The notes below the pieces were generated by a model that ran no database searches, had not been told where the DNA came from, and saw only the letters and a list, made by a program, of their open reading frames with translations. A stretch of DNA of 64,000 nt, taken from assembly GCF_949628215.1 (NCBI RefSeq), contig NC_134282.1, positions 10,786,223 through 10,850,222 of the forward strand, given 5' to 3'. Numbering within the stretch: the stretch's first letter is position 1; each line of letters starts with the position of its first letter. Of the stretch, positions 11,593 to 24,764 are shown in pieces. Both the position numbers and the translations under genes were made by a program. The stretch comes from Phalacrocorax aristotelis (taxonomy: Eukaryota > Chordata > Aves > Suliformes > Phalacrocoracidae).

Positions 11593-14500
11593 TATAGTTT
11601 TGCTATAACTTTCTGTCAAGTCCCACAAATTAAGAACATCAGATTTATTTACGGAGGTAATGCAGAGTTTACAGTTACACGTTCTCCCTGTCACCATGAG
11701 TGCTGAAGCGCACAACTGTCTCATCAGGCACTGTCATTCCCTTGCTGAGCATGATTTAGGTTTTCTTCTTCCTCTTGACCTTACAGAAGTAGGCAAACAG
11801 GCAAGAGATGCCTGGGAAACCATGCCAGTTTCTTCGAGTTTGAGGAACAGATGAATCTGCCTCATGTTTTTACCAGATGCTTTTGTTGATGAACTGGTTC
11901 TCTGGCCTTGTGGGGGAGGCATCACTGGATGCTATCACCGCTCTTGGCTTTCTGTAACGTCTTTCTCAAAGTGGCCATTTGTTGCTCACATATCATATGT
12001 CTTCAGAGCCCAGTAGCGTTCATCCCGACTCAGTATGTTTCTGAAGAATGCAGCGATATGCTGGGCGCCTCCATGGGTATTACCCCAGCCAAAAGCAGTG
12101 TTTTTCATGCTTTGGGCTGCTTCTAGTTTCTTTTTCTAGCAGTCAGTTCACCTGATGTTTCACAAGAAAATTGCAGTTGTAAGTAACATTTGTACAAGTT
12201 CTGTAAAGCTTTGCAAAACCTGAGAAATTGAAGTTACTGTTGCTTAAGTGAAATCTTGGCTACAACTTGAAGTACATAGTTCCCACCAAGTTCAGTGAAG
12301 GCAGATTTTAATCCTTGTTGTTTCTGAGAGGTTTTTTTGTGTCTCATCTCTCTTTTTAAATTATCATAATTCTGTGTCTTCTGCAACAACTTGAAACTGC
12401 GACATCTTTAAGCTAAGACGTTTTCACATCTTATGTCTCTGAACCTCTAATTTCCTTCTTTGGCTCTGTGAGCACTTGGATCCTTATTATTAGTGTCTGG
12501 ACAATTTTGCTGTTTTTTTTTATTCTCTCCCACTCTCCTTTCAAGGGGACTTTCTGATTGCCCAGGTTTTGATCAGCCTTTCTGGTGCAGATAGCTGAAA
12601 GAACAGTAGCAATGCTGCTATGGCTGCTGTGGTACTGCTCTCACTGCTGCCCACAGTGTCACTGAACCTCTCAGTGCTCGCGTAGGTGGAGGTTGCTTCT
12701 TTCTTTACTGGGATGCAAACATCAAGTGCATGCATGATCATAAGGGAAGGTAGGTTCCAGAGATAAAACCTGGGCATTCTCATCCCTTGCTAGATACCAG
12801 TGCAATTGTGAGGAAAATGCTCCTGTGAATTCATTAACTCACCTTACCTAGGAGCAAATCATGGCCTAAGTGGCCCCAAATGTAAAGCAGGGATAATGCT
12901 GCAAATTTATATTGTTTATACCCAGGAAGAGAATACCTGTCTCTCTTTGTCATCTTTCTTTCTAGAGTTGGAGGAGATGGAGGCAAAGGAGAACTAGCTC
13001 TTAAATTTCTGCTGCTTGTTTGTGTTGCTGATAAACAACACTCCCCGTATACAAGCTCTTCAACGCCATGTGGGCTCCTGTGGTAGTGAGGAGATGCGAG
13101 CTGCACATCAGGCAAAGCGAGTATCTCTCTCCAGTTGCATCCCTGCTGCTTGGCGTTGTATCCTCCATTTATGTTGTCCAGGTGAATTGTTCATATATTC
13201 CACAGAACTGACATGATCGTGGCCTGTTGGCTCTTTTGCTTCTCCCACCCATCTTTCTGTAAGTGATGTGTCTGCCTTAAAGACATCTTTGCTCTAAAAT
13301 CCCTTTTGTGGAAACATTTCATGTGTCACAGAGGAAAATAATGGACCATGGTTTGTAGGAAAGAATTCCTATGGTGTAAAAGATGTTGATCTTATGTTAT
13401 GATATTGATGCTTGGAATATCTGGATGGTATAGGTAGGTTCAGTTTTACTTCTGGATCGCCTGTCTGAAATAAGGGGGCTTTGTATTATGGATAATAAAT
13501 TGCTGATTGTGTAGGGAGGCAGACTGAAGAAAGACAGGAAGGCTGTCTTTCCTGTGGAAGTGGAGCTGGATCATTCTTTTTTCCATTTTTGACCAAATTT
13601 GAAAGACTGTTATGGTTTTGAATTTGTTTAAATGTAAGAATTGCCATGGATCATATTTTCCAAGCTGTATATCTCATGTACTTAGACATGATTCTGTACT
13701 GCTTTTGATTGACAATAAAAATGCTATTATGTACTGCTTCCATTTGGTGTGAGACTGGGATGCTTAATGCCTCGTATTTATCTTACTCACAATTACAAAC
13801 ATGCTTCCAGCTGGCTAGTCCATCTCCCGTGTTGATTTCACTGGGGAGGTTTGTTAAGAACGGAGTCAGAGTCCATGTTTACACATTTCCTCTTCAGTTG
13901 TTTGTTTAACCATCCTCTGCTTGACTTCTGTTCGAAAGAGAGATTTTTATGACCGAATAGTATTTTCTCCCACGCTGAGTGCAACTGACAGCAAGAATCA
14001 AGAAGTTCTAAAGGAAGCAGCCAGTTGGGTTTTTAGCTTTGGCATGCCTAGAACTCACAATTATGACTTTTTTCTTTGTTTTTCCAGAATAAATAAAATG
14101 TTTAATTTTTAGTTATACATTAAGGATCTAGTTATATACCCTGTATGTATCCACGGTTCCCACTGATTTCTGTAGAAAGCCTTGGGGAGAAAAAATGCAG
14201 AATTCAATTATCTTATCAAAGTCTGTCTTCATCCACAATTAAGAAGCATTATTTTGCCCAACAAGTCTTAGATTGCTGGTGGCTTGACCTTGCAGTCTCT
14301 GCACTTCCTGTTGTCAGCATTAGGTTCCATAGACTCTAGACGGACAACGTGTGACTACATGTTTGTGGCCTTACCTGCAGTGGATTTATTCCCTAGTCAC
14401 TGCTGTAGTAGAGAGCAGAGTCTGAGCAGTTTGCCTTTGCACTGTTGTAGTTGTTCATTGATTTCTCAGTTAACAAATTAAAAAATGAGACAGAGCGTGC

Positions 14501-17007
14501 AATGGTAAATCTGGAATGGAAGTTTGTGTCCTTTTTATGAACCAGCTGAAAATGTGTAAAATCTTGGGTGTTTTGTGAATTGTATGTTGTTTGTTGGCAG
14601 CCCCGTTCTATCCAAAGAAAAGCCCATGGAGGCAAGGATGTGACATGCTATTGATGTTATCAGACTATTACTACTATTTTTTAAGCTTGGATTTCTTGGC
14701 TAGAATTTTGGAGAGAGGAAGGGACACGCCCAACACCTTCTCCCAACCTCTTTGCCCCTTCAGTTCTTCCTTCGCTGTTGCAGCTTTCAGAAGCTTAACC
14801 TGTTCCTGTTTTCAAAGCATTCACGAGTGGTGGTACATTTTTCATAGTCCTCTCTCACCCGCCACCAAATCACCTTGCAATCATGAAATTTGCATTCGGT
14901 ACAGCAGCCAATTGGTTGCTCTGTAAATAGACATCCAGGTGGTCTAAGGCATATGCACTGTTTTGTATTACATACTGTTTGTGGCTGGTAATTATTGATT
15001 TGTTGTTATCAAATTTGCCAGGCTAAAAGTAGAATTCTACTGCTAGTAACAGCATCCACATTAAACTTCAAATGGTCCTTGGCACTGAAAATCTTGCCTC
15101 TGGGTATGCTCTGTCCCACCTTATAGCACAGTTCTTGTCATTGTCACTATGCAGTATCTGTTTAGACAGCGTTCTGTTGCTGAATTTTTACTAGACAAAA
15201 GGATATTTTATCTGTTCCTTCATTCAGTAACACCTTCCTTTTTTTTCCCTGGCAAAGCTTGTCCCAGCTTGCAGGTGAATTAGCTGTTACTACCTCATTG
15301 AAAGCCCATATGGTTTTCAGGTATACTATACTAATATTCTGTCAAGAGCAGAGTTGGAATGTGTTAACTGTTACAGAGACTTGTCTTTTATTATATTCTA
15401 TACTTTAAAGTTTCTTTTATTTCCTGAGATTTGACATGGACCATTTCATTTTGTCAACATAAGTATTGAAAACATTCATTATACATTTTTCTGAAAAAAT
15501 TTGACAGTCTGGATTTCAGAGGTGAAAACAAGTTTTAAACATATTCTAAATCAGATTGTTTTGTTTCAAAACAAGCTAGACAAATCTTTATTGCTTTTTT
15601 CGGGAACAAGTTATATTCAGTTTTGTAGATGGACCTTCACTTGTGTGCTCAAAGTCAACACAAATTGTGAATTCCTTTTCACCACTTCAGTTTAAGCTCT
15701 ATCATGAAGAATTAAAAAATGGCACAAGGCTGTGTGCTGATGCGTTTCTCACTGAAGCACAGAATATACAAGAAGTGAAAAGGAGCTGTATTTTTCTTGA
15801 TGTGTCATTGAAATGATACCAACTAAATTTAATGGGAGGAGAAATGGTTTTACCGTAAATAGGTTAATTAATAGAGGTTTTGCAGCAGCCTCTGTTAAAT
15901 TGGCTTTATTTCCATGGCAACTCCTTCTGCTTCCTGGATAACTTCATTGCGGTAAATGTAGGACCGAAGTGAGTGCAAGATAGGCCATTCTGTGTAGTAA
16001 TAAGTGGGCAACTACAATATATTTCCATATGATGAACAGATAACTATAGGCACTTAACCTTGTTGTGTAGGGAATGTAATGTTACAGGTTGCTGAGAACC
16101 AAATGTCAGCAAAAATAAACAGGTAATTGAGAGTGAGGGCCTATTGATAGTGCCAGTTCATCCATGCTAAAAGCACATACAGGATCTCAGAGGTAGGAAA
16201 CATAATGCATTGCTTTTTTGTTTTCTTTCTTTCTGCTGCAAAATTTTATTGTGTTTACTAGTGTGACTAGAGCTAGGTAACTGGTAACCTATTCTATAAA
16301 AAACCCTCTTGCTCCTGTCTCTGCTTCAAATTTGAAGCTGGCTACCATGCAATTAGAAAGCCCAGAGAGATGTTTACCAGGACACCATTTATTTCAGAGA
16401 CACACCATGTGCGGATTCCGGGTTTGGTTTGGTTTTTCTGAAGGCACAGAAGTAATCCAGTTTGAACGCAAAAGTCTGGGCTGTTCCATAAACCTGTGAG
16501 AACTGCAAGCTCAGGGTTGGTTACAAAACTTTATTGTTTTTCTCCCAAAGAGCAAAATAAAATTCTGATCTTTTTCACATATGCCTTTCCTCTCAAAACT
16601 TTAATATAGCATGTCTTACAATAATTTATGTGCTTTGACTTAATTTGTTAAACTTCTTTTTTTGTAAATGGTTAAAACTGTGGTCAGAGTTGACTCACCT
16701 TGAGTAGATTAGTTATCGCTTGTGTTAATATTTAATGGTATGGTACCAGGCTGTGCCCTGTTACTTTCAGAACACTCCCATATTGTTCTGAGAGATAATG
16801 CATCTCCTGCCTTAATACCAGGTATCTGGGATAGAGCGTGCTGTGTGGCCTCAAAGGCCTGGTGCTTCTGTTGCATTCTCTTTGTGTAAAGGCTGTGATG
16901 GGTCCTGACAGTGCAAATGTCGAGATTCCAAGAACCTAATTCTGGCCTTGCTCATAGTGATTAGAAAAATGTTAGAAAATAAATTAGATCAGAAAAAATA
17001 GAAATAA

Positions 17008-17035
17008 ATTAGAAATAATTCTAATTATTTCTAAT
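17008..17035. repeat. Perfect AT-rich inverted repeat
   Basis: ATTAGAAATAATT and its exact reverse complement, 13-bp arms separated by CT. The flanks contain further copies of AGAAATA/AGAAAATA, so slippage plus inversion could have produced it. It could extrude as a small cruciform; no function is implied. Confidence 0.8.
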
Positions 17036-20000
17036 CTGTATCTCATATTGAAAAATATGCTGCCCCTTTTGAAGCTGGCCTGAGGTCAAGGGACTGTAGC
17101 AGCCCTTAGATTTCATATTTTACTTTTTCATGTCTGTCTTTTAAGCTGTTTATTTCCTACATCTCCTGTCACCAGTGCCTGAGATCAGCTGCACCTCTGA
17201 GATGGGCTGCTTTCTGCTGCTCCTTCCCCACCCCAGTCACTGCTCTGCCTCACCGGCCGCTTCCCTGGCCATCACCAATGTCTGTGCTTGCCCAACATGC
17301 CATTATCTTTCTGTGAGTGAGAGACATTGATAAGAGAAATACTTAAAAAGGCACCTCTGTGCTGCAGAAACAAGGACCTGAAAAAACACCACAACTATTT
17401 ATAGACTCTTATCCTTTTTGGCAGTTATCTAAGCTTCTTCCATTTCTCCTCCTTCTCCCGTTGTTAGGTTTAAATGCTTTAACAAGAGTACAGAAAACAC
17501 ATTCGCTGCAGAGAGGAGTGCCACGGATGCCTCCTCCGCCATGGCTGGGTGCCAGCCTCCAGGGCACACCGACGTTTCCATGACCAGGGCGGCAGGGCTT
17601 AGCCTCCTCGATGTGACCGGGAGTGCAGCTTGGGAGCTGGCTTGGGTCCACCTCGGCTCCCACCGCCCCAAGAGGAGGAGGCATGGCGCTGGCTTGTTGG
17701 CAGCAATGCTAGTTCACTTGTGCAGAGGATCAAGGGCCTGATCTGGCTGAAAACTTGCTGTTTGTTCACTGTTTTTTAATTTCCACCACCAGGCTAGTTT
17801 TCATCCACGTTATTTCTCTGATCCTGTACAAGCAAGGCCACAGGAATACCAGGACCAATATCAGGGAAGAAACAGGAATACATAGCTGTAAGTAGAGAAT
17901 AGGACTGCATCTCCAGCAACAATTTGCTCTTAGGTCAGTTTAAGTCAACTGTTAAATTGCACCTTGAGACTGTGAAGCTAACTGCTGTGGTATTGAGCCT
18001 CTCCGTGTAGTAACAGTAGCCAGTAGCATTAAAGTTTTATGGATGGCTATTTTTGTTAAGGTAACTTTTTCTAGTCATATTCACTTAGTCTCTGTGAGCT
18101 TAAGATAAAACCAGGCAATGCTGCCGGCAGCTTGTTCTGCACAGGAGGTCTGAATCTGGCCTAATCAACAAAATGCTTCCTCAGGAGGATGTTGCTGACC
18201 TTGGTGGAATTCAGCTCCTTTAAAATGAGTGTGAATGAGGGTTGGGTGGATGCAGGGAGTTTCTTGTTGGCTGGTGTACTCTTGGGGGGGCTGCAGTGCT
18301 GTGGTGAGGTGCTCCCAGCTGTTGTGTATGAGAGCAATCCCTAGCTGTGTTCAGTGCAAATTGTTCCTGCTGCTGCTGTGGAATGTGGGAGTAAAACCCA
18401 GTGTTCGTGCTGATGGTGTAAATACGTAAGTTGTGGTGTTCTCAAGGTGTTCTTTCTATCTCTCTGCTGTTCTGGATGTCCCTGTCTGGTGTGCAGTGTC
18501 CCTGGGGTAAAAATCCATGAGCCAGGCCCCTTTTGCTGCCCTTCCTCCTGCTTAGCTGGTAGGCAATCACAGAGCAAATAAGGCCAAGGCTGGCTTTTTT
18601 TCTTTGTTCTCACCAGAGAAATGTCAGTGGGTGTACAGTGAGGTGGCTGGCTACCCTGGAAGTGGATCTCCTCAAAATATTGTCTGATGTTCCCCGCCCT
18701 GGGAAGGGACAGCCTCAAGCCATGTCTCACATAGGTTGTACCTCAGCCATAGTCAGATTTGCTCATGGTTAAAATACATATTGGAATTGTGTTTAACAAA
18801 ATTTGTGTGAGCTATTGGTTAGCAGCAGGGTACTGCTTTGGAAATGGGCAAAAGCCTCACTGTGATGGAGCCTCCTGCCTTGGTTTGCCTAAGGTAGAGG
18901 TATCTTTTTGTTTTAATTCTTTTTGAGGTATCTCTGTTTCTGTTTTCATTTTGGACTCCTAGCAGTCTGGGGTGACTTTTAGGAACCAAGAATACACTTA
19001 CATATGTGGTACTAAGGGTTTCTTTTAATAGCTTCAGGTTCAATGTATGTGAATTAATTTTATTGCTGTATGTTTGTTAACTTTTTGATAGCTAATCCTT
19101 ACATCATTAGAGCACCTGGGAATAACTGTTTTCAGATTTAACTGGGTATCTTAATCTTCCTTGGAGGGGGATAAAAATTTTCTTTAAATGGTGAATATCT
19201 TTCAAAATCTCAGTAGCACTTATAGGTTGGTTGTAGTAAAATAGGTTCTTTCAGATCATCACCCGTATGTATCATAACACCATGCCAGGTTGTGCTTAAT
19301 TGATGTGACAGGAGATTCTTCTCAGCTCCTCCTACTGTCATTACTGTATGACCTTGTGCAAGTGCTTCAGATGCAGCCACACCCTTGCCTTTTTGAGTAA
19401 AAGTATTGTATACTCTTGCAATGTAATTATCTATAATAACTCAAAGCTACCTGACCTCCTATGTGAAGTGTCATCTTAATACAATAAGGTCTTTATACCC
19501 AGCTTCATCTTTGTACTCTCCTGTTTTTTACTGACTTGCCAGTCTCTTTAATTTGAGTGCAGAGCTCATCCTGTAAATTTGACAACAGCATTGAAATGCG
19601 TTAAGCCATTTTATATGTGCGTATGCATGGGATAAAATTGCCATTTCTCCAGAATTCAAGAGAAGGAGGAACTCTGGTTACATAGCTCTTTCATCTTGTG
19701 CTCATGTACTCAGAGCCACACTTATGCTCGCAGGTAGAACCAGGTGCTTTCAAGCACAGCAGATATGTGCTTTGTCAAAACTCCTGTCTTTTGACAGCAT
19801 GCTTTTCTTAGTATTTTGTCTATCTTTAAATGGAAGTAACTGATGTATGTGATTTTTCTTTCCTTAGTGTTTTAATAAACCATTCCACTTCATAGAATGC
19901 TGTCAAAGCATCACAAACTAAAGTAAATATTAAATCTCCCCACATTTCTGTGATATAGGCTGCATTCCTTCTTTATAACTGGGTACAGTTTAAGGACAAT

Positions 20001-20949
20001 GCTGTCAAACTTAGAGATTATAGGTGACTAATTTTAAATATCCATTTAGGCAACAGAGTAAGTGACCTAAATTTCAAGGTGCTGAATATCCAAATACACT
20101 AATTGAAATCTTTGGGGTTCGGTAAGTAATATGCAACCAACTTTCAGTATGAACAGCAGTTGGAGTAGTTTTAGAAGTTTTTTCAAGAAACACTTGTAGC
20201 CCTCATGCAGAAACCTTTCTCTCATCCCCAGTACCTCCACAGTTATGTTATTAACTTCTTGGTATGTAGTCTAGTTCTGTATTCCTTCACTGTTACTGTG
20301 CTGTGCTGTTCACACAAGAGCATTCTGTTTCCTTCTGAAAACACTGCAGTTTTCACCTGATGGTTAAGATCAATCTCCCTGAAAGCTAAGGGAGAAGTTA
20401 CATGCAGCTAATCCAGTTCTCAGGAAGCCTACTGCTCTTCAGGACAAGCTTGATAACCATTTTCTGTCTGAAGCTTGAACCTGCCAGATGACATTGCTTA
20501 TCTGCTCTGACTTTGCATTGTGGAGGCCACAGATTTTACTGAGGGATTCCTGTGCTTGTTTAGCCATGTTATGCTGATAGCAGTCACTAGGAATGCATGG
20601 GGGTTTGGTATATAGATTAAAATGGTGAGAAATCTGCTGCCAGTCTTGATGGTCTGTACTCTGTTATTTTTGCCATTCTGCTTGAAAACAGGAGATCTCT
20701 TTAATATTGCTTATAGACCCTAGAAAAAATGCTGCCTTAGTGGTGGCACGTTTTGGTGATATCTGTAATGATGCGGAGACAGGTGTTTTCAGAACTGTTG
20801 TTAGTCTTTAAAAAGTAACAAATACGGAAGACTTAAAGACAAAGACTTTAAGACGTGATCTCTGTTTTCTTGACTGTCCCAATTGTTATCCCTGACAACA
20901 TGTTATTTCTGTCACATATACAGCAATCATTACAATGTAGTAACAATAA

Positions 20950-20966
20950 GGGGGGGGTGTGGGGGG
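20950..20966 (+). other. G-tract pair (possible G-quadruplex)
   Basis: Eight G, TGT, then six G. This could fold into a compact intramolecular or a bimolecular quadruplex. It stands in AT-rich intergenic DNA with no gene nearby. Confidence 0.4.
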
Positions 20967-23900
20967 ACCCAAAGAAGACAATAGTATGTTTAGTTCTACA
21001 TAATGTTCTAGGTCATATGATACAAAGGGTTTGCTCCTACGTTATTTTTCAGTTGGAGTGTTTCTACTCAAAAGGTATAGATACGATCATGTGCATAGGT
21101 ATGTGTATACCTCATAAGTATTATGCAGCGAAAAACAAAGTTGTATTTTGAATTTCTTGCTGATTAGCTATTTGTGCTTTGCCTAGTTATACTTCCTAAT
21201 ATTCCCCATACTTCTGAAAACTTGTGTAGCTCTGTTTTATACCAAGGCTATATAACAAAATCATAGGTGGGTTGCAAAATGTGTGGATAAATTGAAAGTT
21301 TGTATTCTTGCCCTAGAAGAAGTTGCTACTTGCACTGTCTCAGCAGGTAGGTGAGCATACTCTGCACACCCACCTGTTAGACACAGTATCCTGTGATACC
21401 ATAATGCTTCTTTCTCTCAAAAGCAAGCATTCCTTCTAATCCACGGCTTAAAGGAAAAAGTTATGCGTCATTCATTCAGAGGCACACCCATTGCCTATTG
21501 AGAAATATTTTTAGAAAGAAGCAGAAGTCCACAGCATGGCTCACAGAGACTATTTTGAAATACCTGGCTACATGCACACCCATGCCTGTAGCCTTTACTC
21601 GAGGAAACCTTTTAATTACATCAATTGGAGTTGTGTCCAAATTGAGCAACAGAAGACACTCTTAGGACTAATGGGTTACCTGTTTGGTTAGTGAATTTCC
21701 TATTTTCAAAGCAGGAAAATCCATGTGCTGAGTAATATTGAAACCAAAACATACAGATACATAGTAGCTTTGGAAGCAGACATAAAACTTTACAAGATAT
21801 TTGTAGACTTAGCAAGATAATTTGGGCTTGCGCAGTATTAAAGGTGTTTGCTAATGCTCAGCAGAGGGGCGGGGGGTTGTGTGTGGCACCTGAAACATTG
21901 GATACATTTGCACGTGCCCTCTGCAGAGCCAGAGCATGGCTTACCAGGATGATGCATGCAGGAAGAGGAATGGAGAGTGCTTCATCTTGCCTTAACACTG
22001 TCTATGGCTAAACCTGCAAAGGGGCCTCAGAACTGGCACTGACTTCCCACAGGTGCTGGGATGCCAGCACCGGAGCCATGGCTGCCTTGGGGGGGGGCGA
22101 ATTCCTCCCGTGGGAGGAGTGAGTTGTGCCTTGATCCTGTCAAAGGGAAGAGGGAATTTTCGAGGTTGTGGCAAATCAGTGTGCAGGGGCACATTTTTAA
22201 AGTAAAGCAAACATTGGTGCTTTTGGGGCACAGCTGTAGAAGTTGGGGTGCCCAGTTCTTAACAACAGAGTATTAAAATACCTCCCCAACATGAGGAAAG
22301 TCAGAGTTCTTCCTCAGCCTGAGGACACTTTAAACCCCATCTCTTACTCCATGTGAAACCCCTTATCAGTAGGTTGGTCTTGGTGGGAGTGCCGCCTTGT
22401 CTTATGTGCAACCTCAAGTAACAAAAGGGTAAAAGGGTTTGAGAGGTGCAAGGCTGCAACGGAGCAGCAGCTGGCCCAGGAAGCTGTACCCTGGTGATAG
22501 GGACTATGGTGGCAGTTGTCAGACAAAGCAGAAGTTTAGGTATGTCTGTATTTGGCAGGATTTACAGGGAATCTTACTTCTACTGATGTCCTCTTACAAA
22601 CAAGCAGAAGTGTAGTCTAGGCTTTTAGTCTTTGACAGGTAGCTTACAGATTCTGTGCTGAAGGCAAAAGATGGCTTTTCATAGTCTTAGATGCTTCTCA
22701 CAAATGGTTTTCACTGGCGCATTTCTACTGCAGACAGGTTCTGAGCTTTTTTGACTCTAGGCAAAAACAAAGGCCACACTCTGACCCTCAATGTACCAAG
22801 TATTAAATAACCTTCAAGTGCATTATGAAAAATGCATATCTGTAACTAATGTGCAGTTCAAATCTCATCTGTGTGAAGGCTCAAGATTCCCCCCATGTAG
22901 CAGTAATGATACTGTTAGCACTTTAAGACTGAGTTGGACAAGCAGGGGAAGCCCCTACCTTGCTGTAGAGACTTTGTGTGTTTGTGTTATGAAGAAATAC
23001 CTTCATTCTATGCTGGTTTTAATATAAATTCCTAATAATGTTCTTTTTCTTTAAATTGGGGGTAAAAGCTTTTTCTTTTCCTCCCTGTAGTGTGTGATTG
23101 TTTGAGCAATACCTGCAAGTGGAGAAGGAATCACAGCTTTGACCCTAAACATTTTGGATGATTCCAATGTTAAAGGTATGGCTTTTATTTCCAGTAAGAG
23201 ATTTGAGGCATTTTTTTTGTCTTTCAAGTCTGACCAACTCTGAAAGTATGATTCAGACACAGAAGAATGAATCTGTAAAAAAATTTTCAGCCACTTACAG
23301 TTAAAGTCTTAATTGAAGCTCCAGCAGAAGGTATGACTTCAAGTAAACTGTACAATTAATAGTTTTCTGCTACTAAATAAAATGTGATTTTTATTGGGGA
23401 GAGGTTCTTAGTATGAAACTGTTTTCATTTTTATGTTGAAAATATTATGGTTTGCAAGCTACAATAAAAACTACAAATAAAATCGCTAGTATGATTTAAC
23501 TAGCTTTTATAAACAACTTTATACCATTTCAGAATTCCTCACAGCTAACTACTGCACAATGCTGTGAACAATATGATTAAATTAATACCTTAAGTTATGT
23601 GAATAATGTCTGGATGCACTGTGCTCTTTATGCAGTAACACTGGCCATTTTAAAATGTGTGGTAAATCTATTGCAATTGTACTTCTGTTGTTGCTGCTTT
23701 CAGACATGGGTCATAATACAGCTATGCATAACTCTGCATGTGCTGACTGAGGCCATGAAACTGCTTCACTGATGTATTCCCAATGTGTGCTGACCCTGGA
23801 AAAGGTCTGGTACCTAGAAGAAAAAGCCTGTCCAGATCCTATGCTAAGGAGCATTCTCATCTAATTAACATAAAGTATTTTATCTTCCCTTGCATTTATG

Positions 23901-24217
23901 GATTAGACATGCAAGTACACTCTGAGGAGGAACTCCGTTACTGGAGATTTTAATCTGCTTCCGTACATATGATGGTCATAAGACTTCCCTCAGAATTCTT
24001 TAGCTTGAAATATGTCTGCTTCTGTTAAGTAATTTGGCTCAAAAAACTGTTTGGTTTTATAACACTAGTCCATATATATCATTGTACTAATTAAAAAATG
24101 AAAGGCAGTAGAAAAAGAGCAAATAGCAATTGATAAATTGCAGTAGAGACATATTAGGAACAACTAGTCTGCAGATTTTAAATAAACTAAAAAGTATAGA
24201 AATGGAAGAGGTGCACT

Positions 24218-24256
24218 GATGTCTTAAAGCATTTAAAGAAAATGCTTTAAGATGTT
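24218..24256. other. Hairpin with 17-pair stem
   Basis: TCTTAAAGCATTT (24222-24234) pairs perfectly with AAATGCTTTAAGA (24240-24252) across a 5-nt loop, and four further outer pairs (three of them G-T) extend the stem. The stem is short for a microRNA precursor and pairing stops abruptly outside it. It could be a worn terminal-inverted-repeat element or chance. Confidence 0.5.
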
Positions 24257-24581
24257 CTATTTCAAAAAATTACTCCATAATTTTTGAAATGACTGCATGA
24301 TGTTTTCCTCTTGCTTAAGAATAACACTAAAAATTTTGTTTGGACAGCCAAGGAACAGAAAAAAAAGAAAAATTTGGCTCTAACTTTAAATCTCAGTCAC
24401 TGATCAGAGAATCACACAGATGCTACAGCACACCCCAGAGTTATTAAAACTTTGTATATCTGTAGGGGTCTGTGTCTCTTGACAACTGGTTTCTTCAGTA
24501 GTGATTTCTATCATGCAGGGGCAGCAAATGTAGTATCAGCAGCATCTTTCCCTTAGTCAGAGGGGGGAGGAGAGGACCTAC

Positions 24582-24764
24582 CTTAGGAGAGCTGCCGTCA
24601 TCTTTGATTAAGAGCTCTGCTGCTTTCTGTGGCAAACGTTGAGGCCCTGCATTTCTGCCCCCAGCCGAGTTCAGCGTGGCAGGAACTGCACCTGCGCACA
24701 ATGCGCAGAGCGGAAAGCGGAGGCTGAACTCCGCAGTAAAGCTCCCCAAACACACTCCACGTGG
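24582..24764. promoter_or_regulatory. Small CpG-rich patch, candidate promoter or enhancer
   Basis: About ten CpGs lie within roughly 170 bp of otherwise CpG-poor DNA. It contains two TGCGCA palindromes 3 bp apart (24693-24698 and 24702-24707, NRF1-like) and the E-box CCACGTGG (24757-24764). On the minus strand, a good splice-donor match AAG|GTAGGT falls with the last exon base at 24582, so a non-coding first exon reading leftwards is possible. No coding frame is convincing. Confidence 0.35.

Noticed and set aside
14591-14926. 111-codon open frame on plus
   Set aside because: Starts at a non-ATG codon, contains a Tyr run from a TAC/TAT repeat, and resembles no family. Consistent with chance in 64 kb.
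17359-17741. Overlapping frames on both strands in a GC-rich stretch
   Set aside because: Open frames occur in several frames at once because stop codons are rare in GC-rich DNA. None has a recognisable domain or splice partners.
18341-18730. 129-codon open frame on the minus strand
   Set aside because: One of the longest unexplained frames, but it has low-complexity Gln/His/Thr/Pro composition, no domain resemblance, no plausible promoter or splice partners, and an overlapping plus-strand frame.
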